Below, in pieces: positions 1-7,890 of a stretch of 64,000 nt of DNA (its first letter is position 1; every line of letters starts with the position of its first letter). The translations under genes and the position numbers were made by a program. This DNA is from Sphingomonas sp. (GTDB lineage Bacteria > Pseudomonadota > Alphaproteobacteria > Sphingomonadales > Sphingomonadaceae), in assembly GCF_004799495.1 (NCBI RefSeq), contig NZ_SSMY01000006.1:303749-367748 (forward strand). The letters are read 5' to 3'. Below the pieces are notes generated by a model. That model had not been told where the DNA came from. It made no database searches and saw only the letters and a list, made by a program, of their open reading frames with translations.

Positions 1-402
1 GAGAGCCTGACTGTGAGCGAGATCACCGAGGACAAGTCCGTCAGCCGGATCACGATTGTGACCTCGGCCAGCGCGCACGTGCTCGAACAGATCACCGCGC
101 AGCTCGACCGGTTGGTGCCCGTCCACAAGGTCCACGACCTCACCGCCGAGGGCGATCACGTCGAGCGCGAGCTGGCGCTGGTGAAGGTCGCCGGGACCGG
201 CGATCACCGGATCGAGGCGTTGCGGCTGGCCGACGTGTACCGCGCGCGCGTGGTCGATGCGACGACGTCGAGCTTCGTGTTCGAGGTGACCGGCGGGACC
301 GGAAAGATCGACACGTTCGTCGAACTGATGCGCGAAGTCGGCCTGATCGAGGTCGCGCGGACGGGTATCGTTGCGATATCGCGGGGGAAAGAGGCGGCGT
401 AG
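1..402 (+). CDS. ilvH: Acetolactate synthase small (regulatory) subunit, 5' end cut by window edge
   Basis: Regulatory subunit of acetohydroxyacid synthase, the first common step of valine, leucine and isoleucine synthesis; it activates the IlvB/IlvI catalytic subunit and confers valine feedback. The frame is open to base 1 and reads E-S-L-T-V before the GTG at 13; ESLTV is the usual family sequence at the end of the N-terminal ACT domain, so that GTG is not the start and about 35-40 residues lie outside the window. The rest (VSRITIVTS, the LDRLVPVHKV stretch, HVERELALVKV, FEVTG) fits the family to its C-terminus. The catalytic subunit gene is presumably just upstream. It ends in a hairpin-rich repeat before ilvC. 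Confidence 0.95.
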   Translation, partial: ESLTVSEITEDKSVSRITIVTSASAHVLEQITAQLDRLVPVHKVHDLTAEGDHVERELALVKVAGTGDHRIEALRLADVYRARVVDATTSSFVFEVTGGTGKIDTFVELMREVGLIEVARTGIVAISRGKEAA

Positions 403-405
403 AAT

Positions 406-1584
<1,179 letters not shown>

Positions 1585-1592
1585 TTTCCCTG

Positions 1593-1670
1593 ACCGTCAC
1601 CCCGGCACAAGCTGGGGTTGAGATGACCGAACGATAGCCGCTTGCGATCCCCGCTTTCGCGGGGATGACG
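1593..1670. repeat. REP-like palindromic repeat (accgtcatcccagc family), copy 1
   Basis: Two hairpins, ACCCCGGCACAAGCTGGGGT and CCCCGCTTTCGCGGGG, flanked by ACCGTCA and TGACGG. The same design occurs at 36621-36698 and in a looser form at 43672-43740. Such paired palindromes in intergenic space are typical of REP/BIME-type elements. Confidence 0.7.
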
Positions 1671-1724
1671 GGTATGGGCGAGGTAGTTAGAACGGTCCTA
1701 CAACGATTTCGCCGGAGACCGACG

Positions 1725-2348
1725 ATGCGCCACCTTATCCCCCTCGCTTTCCTCGCCGCTGCGGTCGCGGTCCCCGTGGTCGCGCAGATGTCGATGCCGA
1801 CCGAAGCACCCGGCAAGCTCGATCCCAAGCGCGTGGTGAAGGGCAGCTACAAGATCGATCCCGACCACACGCAGGTCGTATTCACCGTGAATCGGCTGGG
1901 CTTTACCGAGTTCAACGGCATTTTCGCTGAGCCCATCGGCACCGTGACGCTCGATCCCCGCGCGCCGGGGACGTCGAAGGTCGAAGTGACGATCCCGATC
2001 GCCAAGGTGCGGACCAGCTCTCCCGAGCTCGACAAGGTCATGCAGGCCGCGGACTTCTTCGATTCCACCAAGTTCCCGACCGCGACGTTCGTTTCCACCA
2101 ACGTTAGCGTCGCCGGCACGAACGCAACGATTACCGGCAACCTGACCCTTCACGGCGTGACCAAGCGGGTCGTCCTCAAGGCGCGCTTCGTCGGGGCGGG
2201 AAACGAGTTCTGGGGCGACAAGAAACTCGCCTTCGGGTTCGCCGCGACCGCGAGCATCAAGCGCAGCGATTTCGGGCTGACCAACAGCATCCCGCTCGTC
2301 TCCGACCGCGTCGATTTGAAGATCAACGCCGGATTCGAGGCGCAGTGA
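1725..2348 (+). CDS. YceI family periplasmic protein
   Basis: YceI proteins are small periplasmic lipocalin-like beta barrels that bind isoprenoid-type ligands; the exact role is unknown. The ATG at 1725 is chosen over the in-frame ATG at 1665 because a GGAGA site sits 8 bases upstream and the product then starts directly with a signal peptide (hydrophobic run at residues 4-18, then VAQ). After it come SYKIDPDHTQVVFTVNRLGF, the FFDSTKFPTATF motif and LTLHGVTKRVVLKA, all family hallmarks. The mature protein is about 185 aa. Its stop overlaps the GTG start of the next gene, implying translational coupling. Confidence 0.9.
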   Translation: MRHLIPLAFLAAAVAVPVVAQMSMPTEAPGKLDPKRVVKGSYKIDPDHTQVVFTVNRLGFTEFNGIFAEPIGTVTLDPRAPGTSKVEVTIPIAKVRTSSPELDKVMQAADFFDSTKFPTATFVSTNVSVAGTNATITGNLTLHGVTKRVVLKARFVGAGNEFWGDKKLAFGFAATASIKRSDFGLTNSIPLVSDRVDLKINAGFEAQ

Positions 2349-2947
2349 GCGACGGTGACGAGGGTCAGCCCGGGGTCGGCCGGGTCGAGGCGTTTTCAGA
2401 CGGCGTGCTCGCGATCATCATCACGATCATGGTGCTCGAGCTGAAGGCGCCGGAGGAACCGGGAGTCGAGCATCTGTGGCGGCTGTGGCCGACCTTTTGC
2501 GCCTACGCGCTCAGCTTTGCCTATGTCGGCATCTACTGGGTCAACCATCACCGGCTGTTCAGCCACGCAAGGCGCATCACCAACGGGCTCGTCTGGTTCA
2601 ACCTGTTCCTGCTGTTCGCGCTGTCGCTGATCCCGTTTTCGACCGCGTATCTCGGCACGCAGCATTTCAGCCGCGACGCGACGCTAGTCTATCTGGCGAC
2701 GATGCTGTTCCCGGCGATGGCGTATATCCCGCTGCAGGGCGTCATCCGCACGACCGGATCGCAGCGCGACGTCGCGCAAACCTATCATCGCCAGACCACG
2801 CGCAAGGGCGTTGTCGCGGCGGCAATTTACTTTGTCGGCGTTCCCCTGTCGTTCGTGTCCCCTTGGCTCGGGATCGCTTGTGCGCTGCTCGTCGCGATCC
2901 TGTGGTTTCTGCCGCGCAGCCCGATCGACAATATGTTCGGCGACTGA
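2345..2947 (+). CDS. TMEM175/DUF1211-type membrane protein, putative potassium channel
   Basis: A 200-aa integral membrane protein. Residues 13-19 read RVEAFSD, the FSD signature of TMEM175 helix 1, followed by GVLAIIITIMVLEL. About six hydrophobic segments follow, matching the single-repeat bacterial form that assembles as a tetramer and conducts potassium in characterised members. The GTG start overlaps the stop of the YceI gene (GTGA). Function in this organism is inferred from the family only; no regulatory domain is visible. Confidence 0.85.
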   Translation: MSDGDEGQPGVGRVEAFSDGVLAIIITIMVLELKAPEEPGVEHLWRLWPTFCAYALSFAYVGIYWVNHHRLFSHARRITNGLVWFNLFLLFALSLIPFSTAYLGTQHFSRDATLVYLATMLFPAMAYIPLQGVIRTTGSQRDVAQTYHRQTTRKGVVAAAIYFVGVPLSFVSPWLGIACALLVAILWFLPRSPIDNMFGD

Positions 2948-2991
2948 GCGCTGGACTTCCTTAACCATCGCGGGCTAACGCTGGCATCGAG

Positions 2992-3036
2992 ATGACGATC
3001 GCGCTCGGCCTTATCCTGCGACTTACGCGCCCTTAG
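2992..3036 (+). CDS. Putative leucine-rich leader peptide of leuA
   Basis: A 14-codon ORF, MTIALGLILRLTRP, with four leucines (ctc, ctt, ctg, ctt) and two isoleucines, starting 124 bases before leuA. Its TAG stop (3034-3036) lies inside the 5' arm of the perfect inverted repeat at 3029-3084. That is the arrangement expected of a ribosome-mediated attenuator. The Shine-Dalgarno match is weak (gcatcgag), and conservation could not be tested, so the call rests on composition and position. Confidence 0.6.
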   Translation: MTIALGLILRLTRP

Positions 3037-3084
3037 GCGCGGTTTTCACTCCGTGCGCTCATCGAGCGCGCCGCGCCTAAGGGC
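3029..3084 (+). promoter_or_regulatory. leuA leader stem-loop (candidate attenuator)
   Basis: GCCCTTAGGCGCGG at 3029-3042 is perfectly complementary to CCGCGCCTAAGGGC at 3071-3084 (14 bp). The loop contains a second hairpin, GCGCTC (3055-3060) with GAGCGC (3064-3069). The structure lies between the leader peptide and leuA. No U-run follows, so it is not a classical intrinsic terminator; it could act with Rho, as a pause/antiterminator element, or on translation. Confidence 0.6.
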
Positions 3085-3115
3085 TGACCTTCGACTAGAT
3101 TAGCCGAGAAGAGCC

Positions 3116-4777
3116 ATGCTGCGCGACCCATCGACCAAGTACCGACCGTTTCCGACCATCGACCTGCCCGACCGGCAATGGCCGTCGCGCCGCATCGAGC
3201 GCGCACCGATCTGGCTATCGACCGACATGCGCGACGGCAACCAGGCGCTGATCGATCCGATGGATGCGGAGAAGAAGACGCGCTTCTTCGACCTGATCGT
3301 GAAGACGGGGATCAAGGAGATTGAGGTCGGCTTCCCGGCGAGCGGTGCGACCGATTTCGACTATATCCGGAACCTCGTCCGGTCGGGGCGCATTCCCGCC
3401 GACGTCACGCCGCAGGTGCTGACGCAATCGCGCCGCGACTTGATCGAGACGACGTTCGACAGCTTGCGCGGCGCTCCCAGGGCGATCGTCCACCTCTACA
3501 ACGCCGTCTCGCCCGCGTGGCGCAAGATCGTGTTCGGCATGTCGAAGGATGAGATCCGTCAAATCGCGATCGACGGCGCGAAGATCCTGCGCGACTGCGC
3601 CGCCGCTCAGCCGGATACCGACTGGCGGTTCGAATATTCGCCCGAAACCTTCTCCACCGCTGAGGTCGATTTCTCGGTCGAGGTCTGCGCGGCGGTCATG
3701 GACGTGCTCCGGCCCACTCCCGACAAACCGATCATCTTCAATCTGCCCGCGACGGTCGAATGCGCGACGCCCAACGTATATGCCGACCAGATCGAACTGT
3801 TCGGGCGGACGATCCCCAATCGCGACAGCGTGATCATCTCGCTCCACACGCACAACGACCGCGGAACCGGGGTCGCGGCGGCGGAGCTTGGGCTGATGGC
3901 GGGCGCCGACCGGGTCGAGGGCTGCCTGCTCGGCAATGGCGAGCGCACCGGCAATTGCGACCTCGTGACCGTCGCGCTCAACATGTACACGCAAGGGGTC
4001 GATCCGGGACTCGACCTGTCGGACATCGATGCGATCATCAACACGGTCGAATATTGCACCAGCCTGCCCGTCCACCCGCGCCACGCTTATGCGGGGGAGC
4101 TGGTCTATACTTCGTTCTCGGGCAGCCATCAGGACGCGATCAGGAAGGGCTTCACCGCGCGCGAGCGGCAGAACGACGACTATTGGGAAATCCCCTACCT
4201 GCCGATCGACCCCGCCGACTTGGGCCGCAGCTACGAGGCAGTAATCCGCGTCAATTCGCAGAGCGGCAAAGGCGGCGTCGCCTGGGTGCTCGAACAAGAC
4301 AAGGGGCTGCGCTTGCCCAAGCGGCTCCAAGCCGACTTCTCGCGGCATGTGCAGGGGCTGGCCGACCAAGCCAGCCGCGAGCTCGACGCCGGTGACATCT
4401 GGCGGCTGTTCGAGCGCACCTATCTGGCGGGCGATTGGGACCGGCTCAAGCTCCAGGCCTATGACGAAACGCGCGCCGCCGACGGCGACCGCATCTTCGC
4501 CGGCAGCATCGCGGAGGGCGGCGCGGTCAAATCGGTCAGCGGGCGCGGTAACGGTCTGATCTCGAGCGTGCTGGCGGGCGTCCGCGAGGGGTTCGGGATC
4601 GATCTCGAGGTGGTCGATTATGTCGAGCATGCGATCGGCCACGGCACCGACGTCCAAGCGGCCGCCTATGTAGAGTGCCGCTCGGCCGACGGTGCGACGG
4701 TATGGGGCGTGGGGATCGATGAGGACGTCGCGACCGCGAGCGTGCGCGCGGTGTTATCGGCGGCGAACCGCGCCTAG
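3116..4777 (+). CDS. leuA: 2-isopropylmalate synthase
   Basis: Condenses acetyl-CoA with 2-oxoisovalerate, the committed step of leucine synthesis, and is usually feedback-inhibited by leucine. The 553-aa product is of the long class with N-terminal TIM barrel and C-terminal LeuA dimer domain. R39-D40 sit in STDMRDGNQAL; metal ligands H244 and H246 are in ISLHTHND; LGNGERTGNCDLV follows. The regulatory domain begins around residue 430 and contains SGRGNGLISSV. A weak GAGAAGAG precedes the ATG. The upstream Leu-rich leader suggests control by charged tRNA-Leu. Its stop overlaps the convergent DUF1993 gene by 4 bp. Confidence 0.97.
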   Translation: MLRDPSTKYRPFPTIDLPDRQWPSRRIERAPIWLSTDMRDGNQALIDPMDAEKKTRFFDLIVKTGIKEIEVGFPASGATDFDYIRNLVRSGRIPADVTPQVLTQSRRDLIETTFDSLRGAPRAIVHLYNAVSPAWRKIVFGMSKDEIRQIAIDGAKILRDCAAAQPDTDWRFEYSPETFSTAEVDFSVEVCAAVMDVLRPTPDKPIIFNLPATVECATPNVYADQIELFGRTIPNRDSVIISLHTHNDRGTGVAAAELGLMAGADRVEGCLLGNGERTGNCDLVTVALNMYTQGVDPGLDLSDIDAIINTVEYCTSLPVHPRHAYAGELVYTSFSGSHQDAIRKGFTARERQNDDYWEIPYLPIDPADLGRSYEAVIRVNSQSGKGGVAWVLEQDKGLRLPKRLQADFSRHVQGLADQASRELDAGDIWRLFERTYLAGDWDRLKLQAYDETRAADGDRIFAGSIAEGGAVKSVSGRGNGLISSVLAGVREGFGIDLEVVDYVEHAIGHGTDVQAAAYVECRSADGATVWGVGIDEDVATASVRAVLSAANRA

Positions 4778-5295
4778 AGCTTCAACCGTGGCCTACCCAG
4801 GAAGTCGCGCTTGCCCAACTTCACGCCCTTCCAGCGCAGGATGTCATACGCCGTCGTCGCGTGGAAATAGAAATTGGGCTGCGAGAAGGAAAGCAGGAAG
4901 TCTTCGGCAGTGAACGGCATCACCATCTCGCCCATCTCGAACCGCATGTCGCGACCAACGAAACCATTGACCTCGTCGGGCGATAGCGCTTCGATCTTGG
5001 CGAGGGCCCCGGCGATGGCGGACCGCAGCCCGTCGAACGTCGTTGGCCACGGCGTCATGTCGGGCGAAAACACTCCCGCCCGGACGCCTTCGATCGCGCC
5101 GATCGAATGCGCCGAGCACGATTTCACCTGATATCCGAACGGCAGCATGTCGTCGGCCAGTCGCGCCTTGAGCAGATCGTCGGGGTCAGTCCCGGTCTCC
5201 GCGCAATGCGCCTCCGCCTTGTCGAGCAACCGCGCGACCGCGCCGAGAATCTGGACGTAATTCGGCACGACCGCCGAATAGAGCGACAGCGTCAT
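4774..5295 (-). CDS. DUF1993 family protein
   Basis: A 173-aa cytosolic protein matching DUF1993: it starts MTLSLYSAVVPNYVQILG, has FGYQVKSCSAHSIGA in the middle and ends in FSQPNFYFHATTAYDILR. The helical pattern with conserved His suggests a DinB-like four-helix fold, but no activity is known. It is the last gene of the minus-strand folate operon, its ATG overlapping the stop of the preceding gene by 4 bp (ATGA), and its end overlaps leuA convergently. Confidence 0.85.
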   Translation of the reverse strand: MTLSLYSAVVPNYVQILGAVARLLDKAEAHCAETGTDPDDLLKARLADDMLPFGYQVKSCSAHSIGAIEGVRAGVFSPDMTPWPTTFDGLRSAIAGALAKIEALSPDEVNGFVGRDMRFEMGEMVMPFTAEDFLLSFSQPNFYFHATTAYDILRWKGVKLGKRDFLGRPRLKL

Positions 5296-5903
5296 TTATC
5301 TCTCCCCACACTCTGTCGATGAAAGACCATCAGGCCGGGCGTCGTTGGGCGCCTGTCGGGCGACGTGTTGGTCCACACGATCGGGAAACTGCCGATGCGC
5401 ATCTCGTCGCCCGACACCCACGCACGCTCGTACAGTCGCGTGCCGGTCGCCGGAAACGCGAAGGGCGCGCAGAACCGTCCCGCCACATCGCGCGCGACGT
5501 TCAGTTTCCACCCGCCGCCCAAGCCGCAACCCGATGCCTGACTCGCGTTGTAGGTCGCGACGACGTCCTCGGCGTCGGGGGTCATCGTGATCGACCGGAC
5601 GTCGTGCTCGAAATCGGTGGTGCCGTCGTCCATCGTCCGCCAACTCACCATCACCGCGCGATAATCAGTGGCGACGGTGGGCACGTCGCAAGTGTTGTGC
5701 GCAAAGATTTGCGTGGCGGCGACGACCGCCATCCCCGATATCTCCAGTCGCGTGACGAAGCCGTGCCGCCCGTTCTTGCCGATCGGCAGGCAATCGGTCT
5801 TCCACACGCCGTCGAGCGCCAGGCGCGGCGCGCGCTTCGCGGCAAGCGGCGGGCCGGTGAATGGGAGCGACAGTGCCAACAGGATCGCGACTACCCTTCT
5901 CAC
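5292..5903 (-). CDS. Secreted hypothetical protein in the folate operon
   Basis: Not recognised. The 203-aa product begins with a signal peptide (hydrophobic residues 4-18, then PPLAAK). The mature part has the look of a small beta-rich periplasmic protein with an early DGVWKTDC segment, paired cysteines (DCLPIG, HNTCDVP, SGCGLGG, FCAPF) and a Trp-rich pattern. Four cysteines in an exported protein suggest disulfides. It overlaps folB upstream and the DUF1993 gene downstream by 4 bp each, so it is translated with the operon, but nothing in the sequence ties it to pterin chemistry. Confidence 0.7.
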   Translation of the reverse strand: MRRVVAILLALSLPFTGPPLAAKRAPRLALDGVWKTDCLPIGKNGRHGFVTRLEISGMAVVAATQIFAHNTCDVPTVATDYRAVMVSWRTMDDGTTDFEHDVRSITMTPDAEDVVATYNASQASGCGLGGGWKLNVARDVAGRFCAPFAFPATGTRLYERAWVSGDEMRIGSFPIVWTNTSPDRRPTTPGLMVFHRQSVGRDK

Positions 5904-6268
5904 CTCACCCTCCCCCTCGTGCGGACGACTTCACAGCCGATTTGCGCGTCCGGATAGATGTCGGGTTTGGTCGAGCGTACCGTGACTTCGGTAACGCGCA
6001 GATCGGTCAAGCACAGCGCGGCGATGCGCTCGCACAGCACCTCCTGCAGCATGATGTGCTCGCCAGCCGCGATCGCGTGGATGCCCTCGCGGATGCGGTC
6101 GTAATCGACCACCGCCTCGATCCGGTCCTCGGGCAGCGCTGGATAACGGCAAGTCATCGCGACCGACACGAGCACGCGCTGCGGTGCGGCCAACTCGTGC
6201 GCGTGGATGCCGAGCCCGATCATCAACTCGAGCGCGTCGAGCCGAATCGTGTAGGTCGCGTCACCCAT
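5900..6268 (-). CDS. folB: Dihydroneopterin aldolase
   Basis: Converts 7,8-dihydroneopterin to 6-hydroxymethyl-dihydropterin plus glycolaldehyde in folate synthesis. The 122-aa product has the family length; LELMIGLGIHAHE forms the N-terminal strand, E76 in LQEVLCERIA lies at the pterin pocket, and K101 in RSTKPDIYPDA is the expected catalytic lysine. The subunit is the tunnelling-fold type that forms octamers. It overlaps the reductase upstream by 8 bp. Together with folE two genes upstream this gives two steps of the pterin branch. Confidence 0.93.
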   Translation of the reverse strand: MGDATYTIRLDALELMIGLGIHAHELAAPQRVLVSVAMTCRYPALPEDRIEAVVDYDRIREGIHAIAAGEHIMLQEVLCERIAALCLTDLRVTEVTVRSTKPDIYPDAQIGCEVVRTRGRVR

Positions 6269-7034
6269 CGCGGCGCCCGGGGGTCGAGAACATTACGTCG
6301 CCGTCGCGCTTGAGGAAACGCTGGCCATTGTCGACGAATAGGTTCTGCCCGGTGACCGCGGGCGCGGTCAGGAGGTACTCGACCGCGCGGGCGATCTCCT
6401 CGATCGGAACCGGACGCTGGAGCAGATTCTGCCCGGCGACCGCCGCGAATTCCGCCTCGCTCTGGTCGCCGCTCGGCAAGGTCAGGCCGGGCGACACGGC
6501 GTTGACGCGCACCCTTGGCGCCAGCGCCTGCGCGAGCATCGTCGTCGCGCCTTCGAGCGCGATCTTGGTGCAGGTGTAGCTGAAGAAATCGGGATTGAGA
6601 TTGGCGACCTTCTGGTCGAGCAAATTGACCACCGCGCCATCGGCCAGCCCGCCCTGCTTCGCCAGTTCGCACGCCAATGCGACGGGCGCCGACAGGTTCG
6701 TCGCAGTCAGCTGGGCTAAAAGTGCCGGATCGAACGCCGGCGGGCGGTCGAACTCGAACACCGATGCGCAATTGACCAGCCCGTCGATCACCCCGTTCAT
6801 GGCGTTGCGCGCGGCCGTGAAGATCGCCGCGGGCGCGTGCGGGTCGGCGAGGTCGCCCACCACCGTCGCGACGCGCTCCCCGGAAGGATCGAGTTCCGCC
6901 GCGAGGCTGCCCGCATCGTCATCGTGCGGCTGGTGGTGGTGGATCACCACGCGGTGCCCCGCCCGCGCCAGCGCACGGACGATCGCCGCGCCGATCCGCC
7001 GCGATCCGCCGGTAACGAGGACGGTCCGGGTCAA
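6261..7034 (-). CDS. SDR family pteridine reductase-like protein (FolM/PTR1 type)
   Basis: Short-chain dehydrogenase of 257 aa if translation starts at the TTG at 7034-7032, which overlaps the folE stop as TTGA; the open frame upstream is only a shadow of folE. The nucleotide loop reads TGGSRRIG (residues 8-15), with the Arg pair typical of NADPH-dependent FolM/PTR1 enzymes. D140 in VVNLLDQKV replaces the usual SDR serine, as in pteridine reductase, and Y153/K157 complete the site. FolM reduces dihydromonapterin and, weakly, dihydrofolate. Position between folE and folB supports a pterin substrate. Family is secure, substrate inferred. Confidence 0.85.
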   Translation of the reverse strand: MTRTVLVTGGSRRIGAAIVRALARAGHRVVIHHHQPHDDDAGSLAAELDPSGERVATVVGDLADPHAPAAIFTAARNAMNGVIDGLVNCASVFEFDRPPAFDPALLAQLTATNLSAPVALACELAKQGGLADGAVVNLLDQKVANLNPDFFSYTCTKIALEGATTMLAQALAPRVRVNAVSPGLTLPSGDQSEAEFAAVAGQNLLQRPVPIEEIARAVEYLLTAPAVTGQNLFVDNGQRFLKRDGDVMFSTPGRRDG

Positions 7035-7663
7035 GCGCGGCCCTGCATGTCCATCAGCGCGAGCACTTCGCGTCGGCTGCGCTCGTCGTCGCGGAACACG
7101 CCCATCATGCGGCTGGTGACCATCCCCACGCCCGGGGTGCGTACGCCGCGCGCGGTCATGCACGCATGCGTCGCCTCGATCACCACCGCGACGCCCTGCG
7201 GCTTGAGGTTGTCCCAGATGCAGTCGGCTACCTCGGCGGTCAGCCGCTCCTGCACCTGCAGCCGCCGCGCGAAGCCGTGGAGGACGCGCGCCAGCTTGGA
7301 GATGCCGACGACATGGTTCTTGGGCAGATAGGCGATGTGCGCGCGGCCGATGATCGGCGCCATGTGGTGCTCGCAATGCGACTGGAACGGGATATCCTTG
7401 AGCAAGACGATATCGTCGTATCCGCCGACTTCCTCAAACACGCGCTTGAGGTGGACCGCCGGGTCGTCGTCGTATCCCGCGCAATATTCCTTCCACGCCC
7501 GCGCGACGCGAAGCGGCGTGTCGCGCAATCCTTCACGCGTGGGATCGTCGCCCGCCCAGCGAATCAGCGTTTTGACCGCATCGGCGACCTCGTCGGGGAC
7601 CGGAATCTTCGGCGACGGTGCGACCAGGTCGCCGTCGTTCAAATCGTCTTCGTGTTCGCTCAT
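7031..7663 (-). CDS. folE: GTP cyclohydrolase I, zinc-dependent type IA
   Basis: Converts GTP to 7,8-dihydroneopterin triphosphate, the entry to folate and pterin synthesis. The 210-aa product shows PTREGLRDTP, SHCEHHMAPI, the HGFARRLQVQER helix and TARGVRTPG. The three zinc ligands are present as C97, H100 and C168, marking the canonical zinc enzyme rather than the FolE2 form. It heads a tightly overlapping minus-strand operon (folE, reductase, folB, secreted protein, DUF1993). The 227-bp gap to the divergent TonB receptor holds its promoter; I saw no pterin or THF riboswitch-like structure there. Confidence 0.96.
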   Translation of the reverse strand: MSEHEDDLNDGDLVAPSPKIPVPDEVADAVKTLIRWAGDDPTREGLRDTPLRVARAWKEYCAGYDDDPAVHLKRVFEEVGGYDDIVLLKDIPFQSHCEHHMAPIIGRAHIAYLPKNHVVGISKLARVLHGFARRLQVQERLTAEVADCIWDNLKPQGVAVVIEATHACMTARGVRTPGVGMVTSRMMGVFRDDERSRREVLALMDMQGRA

Positions 7664-7787
7664 CTCGATCCGTTCACGTCATTTGCCGGCGCGATGCAAT
7701 AGCAAGGCCCCGCGCGCCGCTTGCATGCAGACTGTTCCTTTTGAGCAACAGACGCCCGAACCCGCAACTTTTAGAGCGTCTAGCCCA

Positions 7788-7817
7788 TTGACGACGCAAG
7801 TTTAAGCCTCCTAGATT
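7788..7817 (+). promoter_or_regulatory. Promoter of first TonB-dependent receptor
   Basis: TTGACG (7788-7793), an 18-bp spacer and TAGATT (7812-7817). The block attgacg-caagtttaagcctc-tag is repeated almost unchanged before the second receptor at 11014-11043, which supports it as the functional element. Confidence 0.55.
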
Positions 7818-7890
7818 TGGAATGTTGGGTACGAAGAAACGCGCTAGCCGACATCAGATCGGGAGCGTCTGCAGGAGGGGATGTTTTCCG

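Noticed and set aside
13..402. GTG at position 13 as start of ilvH
   Set aside because: The frame is open to base 1 and the residues before it (ESLT) continue the family sequence; the gene is truncated by the window.
3029..3084. leuA upstream stem as intrinsic terminator
   Set aside because: No U-run after the 3' arm; kept as a candidate attenuator structure of unknown mechanism.
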